Assembly: GCA_029262005.1 (NCBI GenBank)
Contig: JAJDAG010000182.1
Location: 1-64,000 of the forward strand
DNA: 64,000 bases
Source: Candidatus Zhuqueibacterota bacterium
GTDB lineage: Bacteria; Zhuqueibacterota; Zhuqueibacteria; Oceanimicrobiales; Oceanimicrobiaceae
Direction: 5' to 3'
Below the pieces are notes generated by a model that ran no database searches, was not told the DNA's origin, and worked only from the letters and a program-made list of their open reading frames with translations. The translations under genes and the position numbers were made by a program. This document shows, one piece after another, positions 1 to 9,265 of the stretch. Each line of letters opens with the position of its first letter. Position 1 is the first letter of the stretch.

Positions 1-1943
1 ATAGGTGCAGATGTTTTGTTTTGAAAAATAAACTGCCCATCAGAGGTATATCTTCTTTGATCCGGATATATATCAACATTTACATCAATATGTGTAATTG
101 TTGGTTGAGGGAGATCCTTATAAACCGAGTACTTTTTTTCATAGTATGCTTTGTAGGTATTACGCTCATCTCTGGTGGTGAAGACATTCTTAATATTATA
201 TTGATAGAAATTATAAGCGCCACTTCCAATAAAAATCAGCAGGAAGGCAACAGCGACAAATTTTAAGGGGTTTGAAAGTTTCTCTGGATGTTTTGAATTA
301 CCCCGTTTCCAATATTTTATTGTAACCAGGCTTATTAATCCGACAAAAGCCGACCAATATAAATTTGACCAGGCATAGGCTTCTTCATGATAGATACTAT
401 TTGTCATATCGGAAAATATAAACTGTGGCGTATAGGCAAAAATGCTTAAGGGATGAGATAAATTCAGGGATTTTAATATGAAGGGATAAAAAACTATAAG
501 AGAAGCGAACGCCAATCCGGTTGCTTTATTGGGTGCAAAATTCTGCATAAAAAGAGTAAGTGCACCAACAAGAATTAATGTAGCTCCTGAATAGTAAAAC
601 AACCGTAAATAGAGCAGAGGTTTTACGTCAAAATATCCCATGGAAAATTGGTACAAAATAGCAGTTAAAATGCTTGCTAAAATAATTGTCAAACTAATAG
701 CGCCAAGTGTTGATAATTTTGATATAAAAAATAAGCTATTTTTAACAGCGGTAGAATCTACAATAGCATCTACCTTGTGAGAGCGCTCTTTCCAATATAA
801 TTCTACCGAATAGAAAATTGAAATAAATAATCCAATTTTTGAGAGAGGGTCTTGAAGCAATTCTAAAATAAGTTCAGTGAGTGGGTAATAGGAAGCTTGA
901 TCTAGTGGCCCGCGTACAATTTGTTCGGCAATAGTTATTAAATTGGCCATCACTAATAAACATATGATAATAAAAAAGGGTAAGCCTTTGATCACAGAAT
1001 AGTATTCAATTTTCAACTTGGAAAAGAATATTTTAAAATTGAATCTGTCAGCAACTGTTTCTGTAGAAACAGCTTTATATGAATGCGCCAATAGTGAAAC
1101 TTCATCTGGTTGAGTTTCTTTTTTAGGTTTTCTGTTTTTGATTTTAAACGAAAACGTTTTGTATGTATACGCAAAAATAGAAAAAGAAATTGATAACCAA
1201 ATAAGTCGATTATATAAAAGATTTCCTTTCAACGCCGGAAGTAATACGTTTTTTTCTTCGACCGACCAAAAAGAAGATTGCTCAAAAAAAGCGATTATTC
1301 CATAGGGATCAAGCAAGGAAGATATCCCGGCTCCCTCTTGTGTAAAAGGTGTGGACATTGCCATAATAGGTGAATTCCCGATCATGGAGGCAGCAACATA
1401 AACAATATAAATGAGAAGGGTTGCAATATAGATGGGCATCATTTTTTTTGATAGTATTGCTGTAGCAAAAATAATAGAACTGCAAAACAAAACATTGGGA
1501 AGGATAAAAACGAATAAACCATATATATAATATTCAAGATTAAACGGGCCAACACGTTCTGCATCAAGAAAAGTTGGTGCAAGCATCACAACACAAACAG
1601 CTATAAAATGAATAAAAAACGATATGGTGAAAAGACCAGTAAACTTGACAAATAAATACCGATATTTATCGACAGGAGTAGTAAAAATAATTGATTCAAA
1701 ATCATTTTCACTGTCTTTTAAAATAGCTGATGCTGCCAGTAATCCGACTATAAAAACTGTCGACATTGAGGTGAAAATAGAAATAGCGAACAGGGTGGTG
1801 TAGGCTGAGTTTGCAAAATATAATGTTTCTGGTGTATTGGTAACCAAAAGCGTTCCCGCTAACAGCGTATAACCGAGAACCAGCCAAAATATCACTTGTT
1901 TCCTATAATAGTTTAATTCAAATAGAATTAAATTCTTTAGCAT
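1..1943 (-). CDS. ABC-2 type permease fused to M1-peptidase-like domain (partial, runs off left edge)
   Basis: An open frame reads from an ATG at 1943 through the window edge with no stop (647 codons visible). The start follows an AGGAA-type ribosome site and lies 7 bp after the stop of the ATPase gene, so the two form an operon. The translated protein begins MLKNLILFELNYYRKQ and has two sets of about six hydrophobic segments separated by a charged cytosolic stretch, typical of ABC-2 permeases. After the last membrane segment it continues into a soluble part containing HIDVNVDIYPDQRRY, which resembles the first strand of M1 aminopeptidase N-domains. Permease/M1 fusions of this kind are common in Bacteroidota. 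The HExxH zinc motif, if present, lies beyond the window. The substrate is unknown; export of peptides or lipids is only a guess. The region is clearly more AT-rich than the core genes to its right. Confidence 0.82.
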   Translation of the reverse strand, partial: MLKNLILFELNYYRKQVIFWLVLGYTLLAGTLLVTNTPETLYFANSAYTTLFAISIFTSMSTVFIVGLLAASAILKDSENDFESIIFTTPVDKYRYLFVKFTGLFTISFFIHFIAVCVVMLAPTFLDAERVGPFNLEYYIYGLFVFILPNVLFCSSIIFATAILSKKMMPIYIATLLIYIVYVAASMIGNSPIMAMSTPFTQEGAGISSLLDPYGIIAFFEQSSFWSVEEKNVLLPALKGNLLYNRLIWLSISFSIFAYTYKTFSFKIKNRKPKKETQPDEVSLLAHSYKAVSTETVADRFNFKIFFSKLKIEYYSVIKGLPFFIIICLLVMANLITIAEQIVRGPLDQASYYPLTELILELLQDPLSKIGLFISIFYSVELYWKERSHKVDAIVDSTAVKNSLFFISKLSTLGAISLTIILASILTAILYQFSMGYFDVKPLLYLRLFYYSGATLILVGALTLFMQNFAPNKATGLAFASLIVFYPFILKSLNLSHPLSIFAYTPQFIFSDMTNSIYHEEAYAWSNLYWSAFVGLISLVTIKYWKRGNSKHPEKLSNPLKFVAVAFLLIFIGSGAYNFYQYNIKNVFTTRDERNTYKAYYEKKYSVYKDLPQPTITHIDVNVDIYPDQRRYTSDGQFIFQNKTSAP

Positions 1944-1950
1944 GATTTTC

Positions 1951-2829
1951 CTAGTTTGTCTTAATTTTTTTTGATAATGTAGAAAAGTACACATCTTCTA
2001 AATCCGGCTGAACAGGTTCAAAACCAAGCTCAGGTTGAATATCAGAATTGATAGTTAACTGAGTCTCTCCAACAATAAATCGTGTTGAAATAACATTGAA
2101 TTTAGCTTTATATTGTTCGACTTGATCTTTATCTACTACTTTTCTCCATATATTACCATTCAATTTATCAATCAGTGAACTTGGTCTCCCATTTACACAG
2201 ACTTCTCCATCTACCAGAATAGCCATATTGGGACATAATTGGCTTACATCATCTACAATATGTGTTGAAAGAATTACAATAATATTTTCACCAATTTCGC
2301 TAAACAGATTGTGGAAACGGTTACGCTCCTCCGGATCTAGTCCGGCCGTTGGCTCGTCCACAATTATAAGGTTGGGATTTCCGAGTAAGGCCTGAGCGAT
2401 ACCAAATCTTTGTTTCATACCGCCTGAATACGTGCTTACTGACTTTTTTCGCACGTCATATAAGTTCGTTTGTTGAAGCAAAGCATTCACCTGTTCCTTA
2501 CGTGCCGCATCGTTTAAAACACCTTTTAGTATGGCAATATGATTGAGCAGCTCGTAAGCGGAAATTTTAGGGTATACACCAAATTCCTGAGGTAGATAAC
2601 CCAGGCAGCTACGAACCACATTGGGATTTTTTAGAATATCTTTATTATCAAATGATACCTGACCATGGGATGGTTCTTGAAGTGTTGCGATGGTTTTCAT
2701 TAAGGTTGATTTACCGGCGCCATTTGGGCCAAGTAAACCAAATATTCCCGTTTCTATATCCAAAGAAACAGATTTGAGGGCTTCTACCCCATTGGGGTAC
2801 GTTTTAGAAAGATTGCGTATTGTTAACAT
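1951..2829 (-). CDS. ABC transporter ATP-binding protein
   Basis: 292 aa. This is the cytoplasmic nucleotide-binding subunit that powers the adjacent ABC-2 permease/M1 fusion. Visible motifs in order are Walker A GPNGAGKST (about residues 34-42), a Q-loop, the signature YSGGMKQR (about 139-146), Walker B LIIVDEP, and the switch histidine in LSTHIVDD. The C-terminal 80 residues after the ATPase core match the length seen in CcmA/NatA-type ATPases. The start ATG has a GGAGAAA-like site upstream. It is the first gene of the two-gene operon, with the promoter presumably in the AT-rich stretch at 2830-2960. Confidence 0.93.
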   Translation of the reverse strand: MLTIRNLSKTYPNGVEALKSVSLDIETGIFGLLGPNGAGKSTLMKTIATLQEPSHGQVSFDNKDILKNPNVVRSCLGYLPQEFGVYPKISAYELLNHIAILKGVLNDAARKEQVNALLQQTNLYDVRKKSVSTYSGGMKQRFGIAQALLGNPNLIIVDEPTAGLDPEERNRFHNLFSEIGENIIVILSTHIVDDVSQLCPNMAILVDGEVCVNGRPSSLIDKLNGNIWRKVVDKDQVEQYKAKFNVISTRFIVGETQLTINSDIQPELGFEPVQPDLEDVYFSTLSKKIKTN

Positions 2830-3057
2830 GGTTTCTCCAATTATTTTGTAGACTATTATACTAAAATTTTTCTACTTTGATTTATCTAATTGATAAACAA
2901 CAATTAAATCACGGTAGACAACAATTTGACCATGTTAAACGACATTATTTTTGGAGAGTCATATTATTAAAAAAAAGAAAACTTTGAGCTAATACGGAGA
3001 TGCAGGTTGGGATTTTCGAGGTTGCTATTTTGAGTTGGTCAAAAAATAGTTGTGCGA

Positions 3058-3120
3058 TTGCTTGAATCCCGGTTTCTTTGAAAGACGTCTTCGGTAGTCA
3101 ACAGGGAGGGATTCAAGCAA
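3058..3120. repeat. 13-bp perfect inverted repeat with 37-bp loop
   Basis: TTGCTTGAATCCC at 3058-3070 is matched exactly in reverse complement at 3108-3120. It lies in the non-coding 2830-3415 gap, between the ABC operon and the toxin-antitoxin pair. No T-tract follows on either side, so it is not an evident terminator; it may be the remnant of a mobile element. The rest of the gap holds the attC-like palindrome and the yefM promoter, listed separately. Confidence 0.6.
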
Positions 3121-3197
3121 ATTTTAGGTTCTCAAAAAAACAAAGTAAGCGCGATCGTCGGCTTTGGTTTAGCTTTTCACAGTTGGAGCCTTTTTCA

Positions 3198-3318
3198 TAA
3201 CAGGCCCCTGGTGCCCGACCGCAAACGATCCGCTCAAATTCGAAATTTTTCACTCGCGTAAGTTATTGCCACTGCGAAGCTTGTGTCCCGCTGTTTGCGG
3301 CGGCACAGGGGCGCGTTA
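3198..3318. repeat. attC-like imperfect palindrome (possible integron cassette recombination site)
   Basis: The 121-bp stretch begins TAAC (3198-3201) and ends GTTA (3315-3318). Moving inward, the arms pair in ordered blocks: GCCCCTG (3204-3210) with CAGGGGC (3306-3312), TGCC (3212-3215) with GGCA (3302-3305), and CCGCAAAC (3219-3226) with GTTTGCGG (3293-3300). Between the first two blocks the left arm has a 2-nt unpaired spacer, and G3211 is extrahelical. That layout (R box, unpaired spacer, L box, extrahelical base) is the known architecture of attC sites, and the length fits. The outer R-box consensus RYYYAAC/GTTRRRY is matched only in part. A toxin-antitoxin pair, a common cassette cargo, starts about 100 bp downstream. 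Confidence 0.45.
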
Positions 3319-3355
3319 GTTTTGACGATAATTAAAGAATAGCTCAACTTTTCTC

Positions 3356-3397
3356 TTGCGTATTCCGAGTAATTGTTGTACACTAAACCTGTACAAT
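3356..3397 (+). promoter_or_regulatory. yefM-yoeB promoter with overlapping TGTACA operator pair
   Basis: A sigma70-like promoter can be read: TTGCGT at 3356-3361, a 17-bp spacer and TACACT at 3379-3384. Two TGTACA hexamers lie at 3377-3382 and 3390-3395, inside a larger inverted repeat TTGTAC-9 bp-GTACAA (3376-3396). The first hexamer covers the -10 element. In E. coli the YefM/YoeB complex is known to repress its own promoter through paired palindromes with a TGTACA core, so autoregulation is the natural reading. Confidence 0.65.
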
Positions 3398-3415
3398 AAA
3401 GGAGGATGCTCAAAA

Positions 3416-3712
3416 ATGGCAATACATACATCTTATTCAAAGGCACGTGCTAATCTTGCGCAATTATGTAATGAGGTTGCACTTAACAAAGAAATTGTTC
3501 TCATCAATCGGAGAAATGCCGAGGATGTCGCTTTAATTTCAGCTTCCGAACTTTCGAGCCTACTTGAAACCACTCATTTATTACGATCGCCAAAGAATGC
3601 GAAACGTCTCCTAACTGCTTTGAATCGTGCTATATCACAGACAGAAAAATCAAGCTCAGTTGATGACTTGAGAAAAGAGTTTGGCCTTGACAAAAAAGCA
3701 AACGAAGAGTAA
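3416..3712 (+). CDS. yefM: Type II antitoxin, Phd/YefM family
   Basis: 98 aa from the ATG at 3416, chosen because GGAGGA sits at 3401-3406; an upstream in-frame extension to 3356 would overlap the promoter. The protein begins MAIHTSYSKARANLAQLCNE and has the Phd/YefM N-terminal fold that binds operator DNA (about residues 1-60). The C-terminal tail ending in LRKEFGLDKKANEE would wrap the toxin. It is the first gene of a two-gene cassette and its 3' end overlaps the toxin gene by about 30 bp. By homology it neutralises the adjacent YoeB-like RNase and represses the operon. Confidence 0.88.
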   Translation: MAIHTSYSKARANLAQLCNEVALNKEIVLINRRNAEDVALISASELSSLLETTHLLRSPKNAKRLLTALNRAISQTEKSSSVDDLRKEFGLDKKANEE

Positions 3713-3983
3713 TAGAGAAAAGAAACAATGGGATGCTGTATTTCACCCTGAATTCCGAGAAGACTTGAAGTATTGGGAAAGAACCGACAGAAAAATCGCT
3801 TTAAAAACATTGGAGTTAATTGAAGCGATAATGCGGGAGCCATTTCAAGGTATAGGAAAACCAGAGCCACTTAAATACCTTGCTTCAGGCACATGGTCAA
3901 GAAGATTAACACAAGAACATCGAATAGTCTATTTGGTAAGTAAAGATAGAGTAGATTTTCTTCAAGCACGATATCATTATTAG
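3681..3983 (+). CDS. yoeB: Type II toxin, YoeB/Txe family mRNA interferase
   Basis: 100 aa if it starts at the TTG at 3681; a TTG at 3687 is also possible, and no in-frame ATG gives a full domain. The protein has the YoeB core with GKPEPL, WSRR, QEHR and the RYHY C-terminus. With an offset of 16, E. coli YoeB Glu46, Arg65, His83 and Tyr84 correspond to Glu62, Arg81, His99 and Tyr100, so the catalytic set is complete and the toxin looks active. YoeB cleaves mRNA in the ribosomal A site. It overlaps yefM and is presumably translationally coupled to it. Confidence 0.88.
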   Translation: MALTKKQTKSNREKKQWDAVFHPEFREDLKYWERTDRKIALKTLELIEAIMREPFQGIGKPEPLKYLASGTWSRRLTQEHRIVYLVSKDRVDFLQARYHY

Positions 3984-4331
3984 CACACCAAAAATTTTTT
4001 AAATCTAACGTTTTTCTCACCGTGCCAAGCTAAATCCGAAATGATGAGATTTGAGCTATAATAGTTCTTGGGGTCTTTGATTTGAAGTTTCCCAACCATC
4101 CCACCAGTTTGAATTCCCGCGCCGGGTACCCCCGCCGTGAACAAACAGAAAAATTGGGTAGTACGGGTTTTAGCCCGTGCTTAACTGCAAATCTTGATGC
4201 GTACATAAGTGTTCAATAAGGCAAATTTAAAAGACTGGCCGTAGAAGGCAAGGGCATCATGTTGGTGAAAAAGTATTGAAACGTTTACTATAAAAGAAAG
4301 GTAGGTTCAAAAAACGAACCGGTCTACATGA
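3984..4331. other. Non-coding gap with a small hairpin (ACGGG/CCCGT at 4163-4178)
   Basis: No supported gene is seen. ATCTAAC at 4003-4009 matches the left R-box consensus of attC sites, but I found no matching right end. A short hairpin, ACGGG (4163-4167) with CCCGT (4174-4178), resembles dispersed intergenic repeats and has no T-tract, so it is not called a terminator. Confidence 0.4.
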
Positions 4332-4649
4332 CTAAGTTTTTGCCTCAACAAGTATCCATAAAAAAGCAGCAATAGCAAATAGCCTGGATAATCTCCTGAA
4401 AACTAAATACTTCTTCAGTTGATTGACTATGGCTGGATCCTTGTGGTTTTGCACTTGATATTTCAATTCTTTAAAAGGTATGTAGTTTTTCCACTTGTCC
4501 AACTCTTTCCTATATAGATTTTCTCGCTCAAACACATGGTTGGATTTGTCCATAACTCCAAAAAATATTGCTGTAGAAAAAAGGAGCGCACTTACGAAGC
4601 CCATGTTAGTTTTTCCAGTATTGCCACTTCTAACCTCAATTCTTTTCAC
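4332..4649 (-). CDS. Small hypothetical membrane protein
   Basis: 105 aa from a GTG, or 90 aa from the in-frame ATG sixteen codons in (MGFVSALLFSTAIFFG). I do not recognise the family. It shows two hydrophobic segments, one near residues 16-32 and one near the C-terminus (LFAIAAFLWILVEA). Between them lies a charged, probably coiled or helical stretch rich in Lys/Glu/Tyr. No clear ribosome site precedes either start, which lowers confidence. It stands alone between the toxin-antitoxin pair and the thiolase gene. Confidence 0.4.
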   Translation of the reverse strand: MKRIEVRSGNTGKTNMGFVSALLFSTAIFFGVMDKSNHVFERENLYRKELDKWKNYIPFKELKYQVQNHKDPAIVNQLKKYLVFRRLSRLFAIAAFLWILVEAKT

Positions 4650-4728
4650 TTCGAGGTGAGCATTTGTTTTCAGTGTTCAGCCATCATGAGCCGCCACACT
4701 GGTCGGCGTAAAAACAAGTGCAGCTTTA

Positions 4729-5928
4729 CTACACCATCTCCACAATAGTAGAAACCCCCTGGCCGGTTCCGACACACAACGTGGCCAAACCATAACGGCC
4801 GTTGCGCGCACGCAAGGCATGCAGCAGCGTTGTCATAATGCGGGCGCCGCTGCAGCCGAGTGGATGCCCCAGGGCAATGGCGCCGCCGTTGACATTCACC
4901 TTTTCAGAGTTTAAGCCCAGCTCGCGAATGACCGCCAAGGATTGTGCGGCAAAAGCTTCGTTGAGTTCAATTAAATCGAAATTATCGATGCTGAGATTGG
5001 CTCGTTTCAGCGCTTTTTGCGTGGCCGGCACCGGCCCGATTCCCATAAACCGCGGATCCACCCCGGCTGAGGCGTGGGCGAGGATGCGCGCCATGGGCTT
5101 CAAATCAAGCGCCTTTGCTTTCTTTTCCGACATGATTAACAAAGCCGAAGCGCCATCGTTGAGAGAGGAGCTGTTGCCGGCAGTAACGCTGCCGCCTGCA
5201 CGAAAAACCGGTCGCAATTTGGCTAATTTTTCTGCGGTTGTGTCGCGTCGAGGCCCTTCATCCTGAGCTACGAGCAGAGGTTCACCTTTTCGTTGAGGAA
5301 TGGTTACCGCTACAATTTCCTTCTTAAATGCGCCGGAATCTATGGCGGCAATGGCCTTTTCATGGCTGGCCAGGGCGAAAGCATCCTGATCTTCACGGCT
5401 GACGGAATATTGCTTTGCCACGTTTTCAGCCGTCTCGCCCATGTTTAGCGTGTATCCGAGTTCTTCCATTTTCCTGTTCGGGAAACGGGTGCCCAGAGTC
5501 GTGTCATAGGCAATGCGATTGCCGCCGGCAAATACGTTCTCGCCTTTGGATATTGCTAATGGCGCCCTTGTCATACTTTCCACACCACCGGCAATAAAGA
5601 CATCGCCATCGCCTGCCTGTACAGCCCGTGAAGCCTGATTGATCGACTCCAGGCCCGAAGCGCATAATTTGTTGATGGTTGTTGCAGCGACAGTATCCGG
5701 AAAATCGCCCAGTAAAAGTGCATGGCGTGCGACATTGCGGGAATCCTCACCGGACTGATTGGCGCAGCCAAAATAAACTTCTTCAACCAGGGATTTGTCG
5801 AGGTCATTGCGTCGGGCAAGTTCGGCCATGACAAAGGCGGCCAAATCATCCGGGCGCACAGCGGCCAGAGTACCACGAATACGGCCGATAGGCGTACGGA
5901 TTGCATCGATTATAACGGCGTGTGACAT
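4729..5928 (-). CDS. Acetyl-CoA C-acyltransferase (thiolase)
   Basis: 399 aa from the ATG at 5928, selected because AGAGGTG lies just upstream; the open frame continues to 5994 without a better start. Thiolases catalyse CoA-dependent cleavage or formation of 3-ketoacyl-CoA in beta-oxidation or related ring-degradation pathways. The nucleophile is Cys89 in [10 protein letters not shown]; the distal motifs [13 protein letters not shown] and the C-terminal CVGTGQG carry the catalytic His and second Cys. Full length matches the family. The sequence is closest in feel to FadA/PcaF-type degradative thiolases, but substrate chain length cannot be told. It stands alone with no beta-oxidation partners nearby and is divergent from the DUF255 gene. 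Confidence 0.93.
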   Translation of the reverse strand: MSHAVIIDAIRTPIGRIRGTLAAVRPDDLAAFVMAELARRNDLDKSLVEEVYFGCANQSGEDSRNVARHALLLGDFPDTVAATTINKLCASGLESINQASRAVQAGDGDVFIAGGVESMTRAPLAISKGENVFAGGNRIAYDTTLGTRFPNRKMEELGYTLNMGETAENVAKQYSVSREDQDAFALASHEKAIAAIDSGAFKKEIVAVTIPQRKGEPLLVAQDEGPRRDTTAEKLAKLRPVFRAGGSVTAGNSSSLNDGASALLIMSEKKAKALDLKPMARILAHASAGVDPRFMGIGPVPATQKALKRANLSIDNFDLIELNEAFAAQSLAVIRELGLNSEKVNVNGGAIALGHPLGCSGARIMTTLLHALRARNGRYGLATLCVGTGQGVSTIVEMV

Positions 5929-6296
5929 TTTCACCTCTTTATTTTTGTCATTATTCAGGTCTGTTAAACTAGCCTTAGAGAGAGTTTTAAGCAACCGTTG
6001 AACACTATCTTTGAGGAAACAGGTACGAAATTGAAATTATTTTTCCCCGCCACCGCTTGCGAACCGTAAATCAATTAATGCCGGTATCGAGATGTTCGTC
6101 AAGCAATTTGTTTGTGTAAAGGTGGCTTCTGATTGAGTTGTTCGTTCAGAATTCGGACTGCTAAAATATAGAAAGCAATGAAGTATTGTCAAGGGATCTT
6201 TTTCTTGCTTGAATGTTTCGCATTTATTAGTATTTTCATTTTGTCTAGTATATCCATGCAAGTGAAGTGGTTGTTCACCCTGAGTTCAGTGAAACT

Positions 6297-8576
6297 ATGA
6301 ATGTGAAAAAAGTGGTTCTGATTATGAGTCCTCTCATCCTAATTTTGGTGGTAACTTTTATGCAAATATCAAATAACGACAGTAGCCCTGTGCAGTACGA
6401 TTCGCATGGTCGTCCGCTGCTTCCCACTGCTGCAGCGCTTAAGCGGCTGCCCGAAGATGGCGGCGAGCACTTCAATCGACTGGTTTTTGAAAAGAGTCCC
6501 TACCTGCTGCAACATGCCGGCAACCCTGTAGATTGGTACCCGTGGGGCGATGCTGCCTTTGAAAAGGCGCGACAGGAAGATAAGCCAATCTTTCTTTCTA
6601 TTGGTTACTCAACTTGTCACTGGTGCCATGTCATGGAGCACGAATCGTTTGAAGATTCCACGGTTGCAGCGTTGCTGAACGACGCTTTTATCTGCATCAA
6701 AGTCGATCGTGAGGAGCGCCCTGATATTGATCAGCTCTACATGTCGGTTTGCCAGGCCATGACCGGCAGTGGCGGTTGGCCGCTTACCATTTTGATGACA
6801 CCGGATAAACGGCCGTTTTTTGCCGGAACGTATTTGCCGAAAGAGACGAGTGGCCCGCGTTGGGGCTTGCTCGATTTTGTTCCACGAGTCAAGAGCGCAT
6901 GGGCCGGGGAACGCACTAAGTTGCTCGACAGCGCCGCGCGCGTTGTTGATTTTCTCAAACAGAATTCGCAACCTACTGCCGGCGGCACGCTTGATGACAA
7001 AGTGCTCAAAACTGCGTTTCAACAACTGGCATCGAGTTTTGATGCTGATTTTGGCGGATTTGGCCAATCGCCTAAATTTCCTACGCCGCACAATTTCACA
7101 TTTTTGTTGCGTTACTGGCAGCGCACCGGTGATAGCCAGGCGTTGGAAATGGTTGAGAAATCGTTGCAGCAGATGCGGCTCGGCGGTGTCTTCGATCATG
7201 TGGGTTTCGGTTTTCATCGTTATTCTACAGACCGTCTCTGGCTGCTGCCTCATTTTGAAAAAATGCTTTACGACCAGGCCACGCTCGCCATGGCTTACAC
7301 CGAAACATTTCAGGCAACTGGAAAAGAGATTTACGCCCTGGTTGCGCGCGAGATTTTTCAATATGTTTTGCGCGACATGACTTCACCGGAAGGTGGTTTT
7401 TATTCTGCAGAAGATGCGGACAGTGAAGGCGAAGAGGGCCTGTTTTATGTTTGGAAGCCTGAAGAAATAAAAGAAATTTTGGGCGATGAAGAGGGTGCTT
7501 TTTTTATCGAAATGTTCAATGTGAAAGCGGGTGGCAATTTTGCCGATCAGGCCACAGGGCATAAAACCGGAGACAGTATTTTGCATCTTCAAGGCTCGTT
7601 TGCCGAACTGGCGGCTGAAAAAAATATCCCTGAGGATGTGCTTACAACGAAGTGGGAGTCAGCGCGCAAGAAACTTTTTTCTGTGCGTGAGAAACGGATT
7701 CATCCCCTTAAAGATGACAAGGTTCTAACCGACTGGAACGGTTTGATGATCGCTGCTCTGGCCAAAGCCGCTGTTGCTTTCAATGAGCCGTCTTACACCA
7801 AAGCTGCAAAAAATGCGGCGGATTTTGTTCTCTCCCGGCTCAGAAACAACGACGGTACTTTGCTCAAACGTTACCGTGACGGTGAAGCCGCTCTGCCGGC
7901 GCATGCGGAAGATTACGCCTTTACAATCTGGGGACTCATTGAACTATACCAGGCTTCATTTGAAGTCCGATATTTGCGTGAGGCCTTGGCGCTTAACAAT
8001 GTTTTCATCAAACATTTTTGGGATGAAGAAAACGGAGGCTTTTTTTTCACCGCCGATACCAACAATGAGGAACTGCTGGTGCGCAACAAGGAAATCTACG
8101 ACGGCGCTATTCCATCCGCCAATTCCGTTGCCGCGCTGAACCTGGTTCGTCTTGCCCGCATGACTGCAAACGAGGATTTTGAGAAGAAGTCTGGTCAAAT
8201 TTTCCGGGCGTTTGCCATGCAGGTTAATCGTGCCGCAAGTGGGCACACGCAACTGATGTCGGCTGTGGATTTTGCCACGGGCCCATCGTTTGAGGTGGTT
8301 ATCGCCGGCGACCCGGGCCGTGAGGATACAAAAAACATGTTGCGTGCGCTGCATGAAAAATTCATCCCCAACAAAGTGGTTGTGTTTCGGCCGGCGAATG
8401 AAGCAGAGCCTGAAATCGTGCAGCTCGCAGCTTACACCGAACATCAACGCGCAATAAACGGGCAGGCTACGGCTTATGTTTGCCGGAATTTTGCCTGCAA
8501 AGCGCCAACAACGCGTGTTGAAGAAATGCTCGACGCACTTTCTACTTCAAAAGTTGCGCTCAAAGGCAAGGATTGA
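6297..8576 (+). CDS. DUF255 thioredoxin-domain protein (YyaL/SSP411 family)
   Basis: 759 aa from the ATG at 6297; a GTG at 6267 would add ten residues ahead of the hydrophobic N-terminus. Residues 5-24 form a signal anchor or uncleaved signal peptide. The N-terminal half is a thioredoxin-like domain with the active-site-like CHWC at residues 107-110 in the family motif [15 protein letters not shown]. The rest is an alpha/alpha-barrel resembling N-acylglucosamine epimerase/glucosidase folds. The family (human SPATA20, Bacillus YyaL) is widely conserved but its reaction is not settled; a redox or thiol-disulfide role is inferred. Its stop codon overlaps the start of the next gene, suggesting coupling to the methyltransferase. 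Confidence 0.9.
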   Translation: MNVKKVVLIMSPLILILVVTFMQISNNDSSPVQYDSHGRPLLPTAAALKRLPEDGGEHFNRLVFEKSPYLLQHAGNPVDWYPWGDAAFEKARQEDKPIFLSIGYSTCHWCHVMEHESFEDSTVAALLNDAFICIKVDREERPDIDQLYMSVCQAMTGSGGWPLTILMTPDKRPFFAGTYLPKETSGPRWGLLDFVPRVKSAWAGERTKLLDSAARVVDFLKQNSQPTAGGTLDDKVLKTAFQQLASSFDADFGGFGQSPKFPTPHNFTFLLRYWQRTGDSQALEMVEKSLQQMRLGGVFDHVGFGFHRYSTDRLWLLPHFEKMLYDQATLAMAYTETFQATGKEIYALVAREIFQYVLRDMTSPEGGFYSAEDADSEGEEGLFYVWKPEEIKEILGDEEGAFFIEMFNVKAGGNFADQATGHKTGDSILHLQGSFAELAAEKNIPEDVLTTKWESARKKLFSVREKRIHPLKDDKVLTDWNGLMIAALAKAAVAFNEPSYTKAAKNAADFVLSRLRNNDGTLLKRYRDGEAALPAHAEDYAFTIWGLIELYQASFEVRYLREALALNNVFIKHFWDEENGGFFFTADTNNEELLVRNKEIYDGAIPSANSVAALNLVRLARMTANEDFEKKSGQIFRAFAMQVNRAASGHTQLMSAVDFATGPSFEVVIAGDPGREDTKNMLRALHEKFIPNKVVVFRPANEAEPEIVQLAAYTEHQRAINGQATAYVCRNFACKAPTTRVEEMLDALSTSKVALKGKD

Positions 8577-9223
8577 AAGTCTGTCTGAAATGTCCGTTAT
8601 GCCACAGCGTGGAAGTTGAAAACTACCACCAGGATAAGCAGCGCAACTATTATGTTTGCGGAATCTGCAATCTGGTATTTATCGGGCCGGAACAGTTTCT
8701 CACCGATGACGCCGAAAAACGCGAATATGAGCTGCACGAAAATGACCCGGCTGATGCCGGCTATCGTCAATTTCTGAGCCGAGTTTTTCTCCCTGTAGTA
8801 AAGCGGTTGCCACCCGGTAGTCGTGGACTTGATTTTGGCTCAGGTCCGGGTCCGACCCTTTCCGTGATGTTTGCTGAGGCCGGGCATTCTGTGGAAATTT
8901 ATGATCGATATTTTGCCCCGGATGCTTCGGTGTTTGCGGAAGAGTATGATTTTATCACGGCAACCGAGGTGGTTGAACATTTGCATTTTCCGGGTAAAGA
9001 ATTGAACAGGCTGTGGGCTTGTTTAAAGCCGGGCGGTATTCTGGCTATTATGACCAAGCTCGTGTTGGGCCGTGAGGCCTTTTCAAAGTGGCACTACAAA
9101 ACGGATTTGACCCATGTCGGCTTTTTTTCCAAAGCCACCTTTGCCTGGCTGGCTGGCAAATGGCAGGCGGAACTTATTTTTGCCCATTCCGATGTTATGC
9201 TCTTTTGTAAGAAAAACGACTGA
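8573..9223 (+). CDS. Class I SAM-dependent methyltransferase with N-terminal zinc ribbon
   Basis: 216 aa from a TTG at 8573 that overlaps the preceding stop codon by four bases. The N-terminus carries two CxxC knuckles (CPLC and CGIC) separated by about 19 residues, a probable zinc ribbon. The SAM-binding core follows: motif I LDFGSGPG (about residues 84-91), an acidic residue in EIYDRY, then ATEVVEHL and LKPGGIL, as in UbiE/Methyltransf_23 proteins. The substrate is not predictable. Convergent with the selenoprotein gene 42 bp downstream. Confidence 0.82.
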   Translation: MKVCLKCPLCHSVEVENYHQDKQRNYYVCGICNLVFIGPEQFLTDDAEKREYELHENDPADAGYRQFLSRVFLPVVKRLPPGSRGLDFGSGPGPTLSVMFAEAGHSVEIYDRYFAPDASVFAEEYDFITATEVVEHLHFPGKELNRLWACLKPGGILAIMTKLVLGREAFSKWHYKTDLTHVGFFSKATFAWLAGKWQAELIFAHSDVMLFCKKND

Positions 9224-9265
9224 AAGCAGCCCGACGGCGTTTATGCCGCGATGGGACTTGCCGGC

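Noticed and set aside
21-266. 81-codon plus-strand frame at the left edge
   Set aside because: It is antisense to the continuous permease/M1 frame, which has coherent membrane segments and a domain match.
3234-3446. 70-codon minus-strand frame across the yefM promoter
   Set aside because: It covers the attC-like palindrome, promoter and ribosome site of yefM, and shows no family resemblance.
6037-6261. 74-codon minus-strand frame between thiolase and DUF255
   Set aside because: Low-complexity sequence, no ribosome site, no homology sensed; more likely the divergent promoter region.
6609-7361. 250-codon open frame on the minus strand inside the DUF255 gene
   Set aside because: It is antisense to a gene with strong family motifs, has no recognisable domain of its own and contains low-information basic composition.
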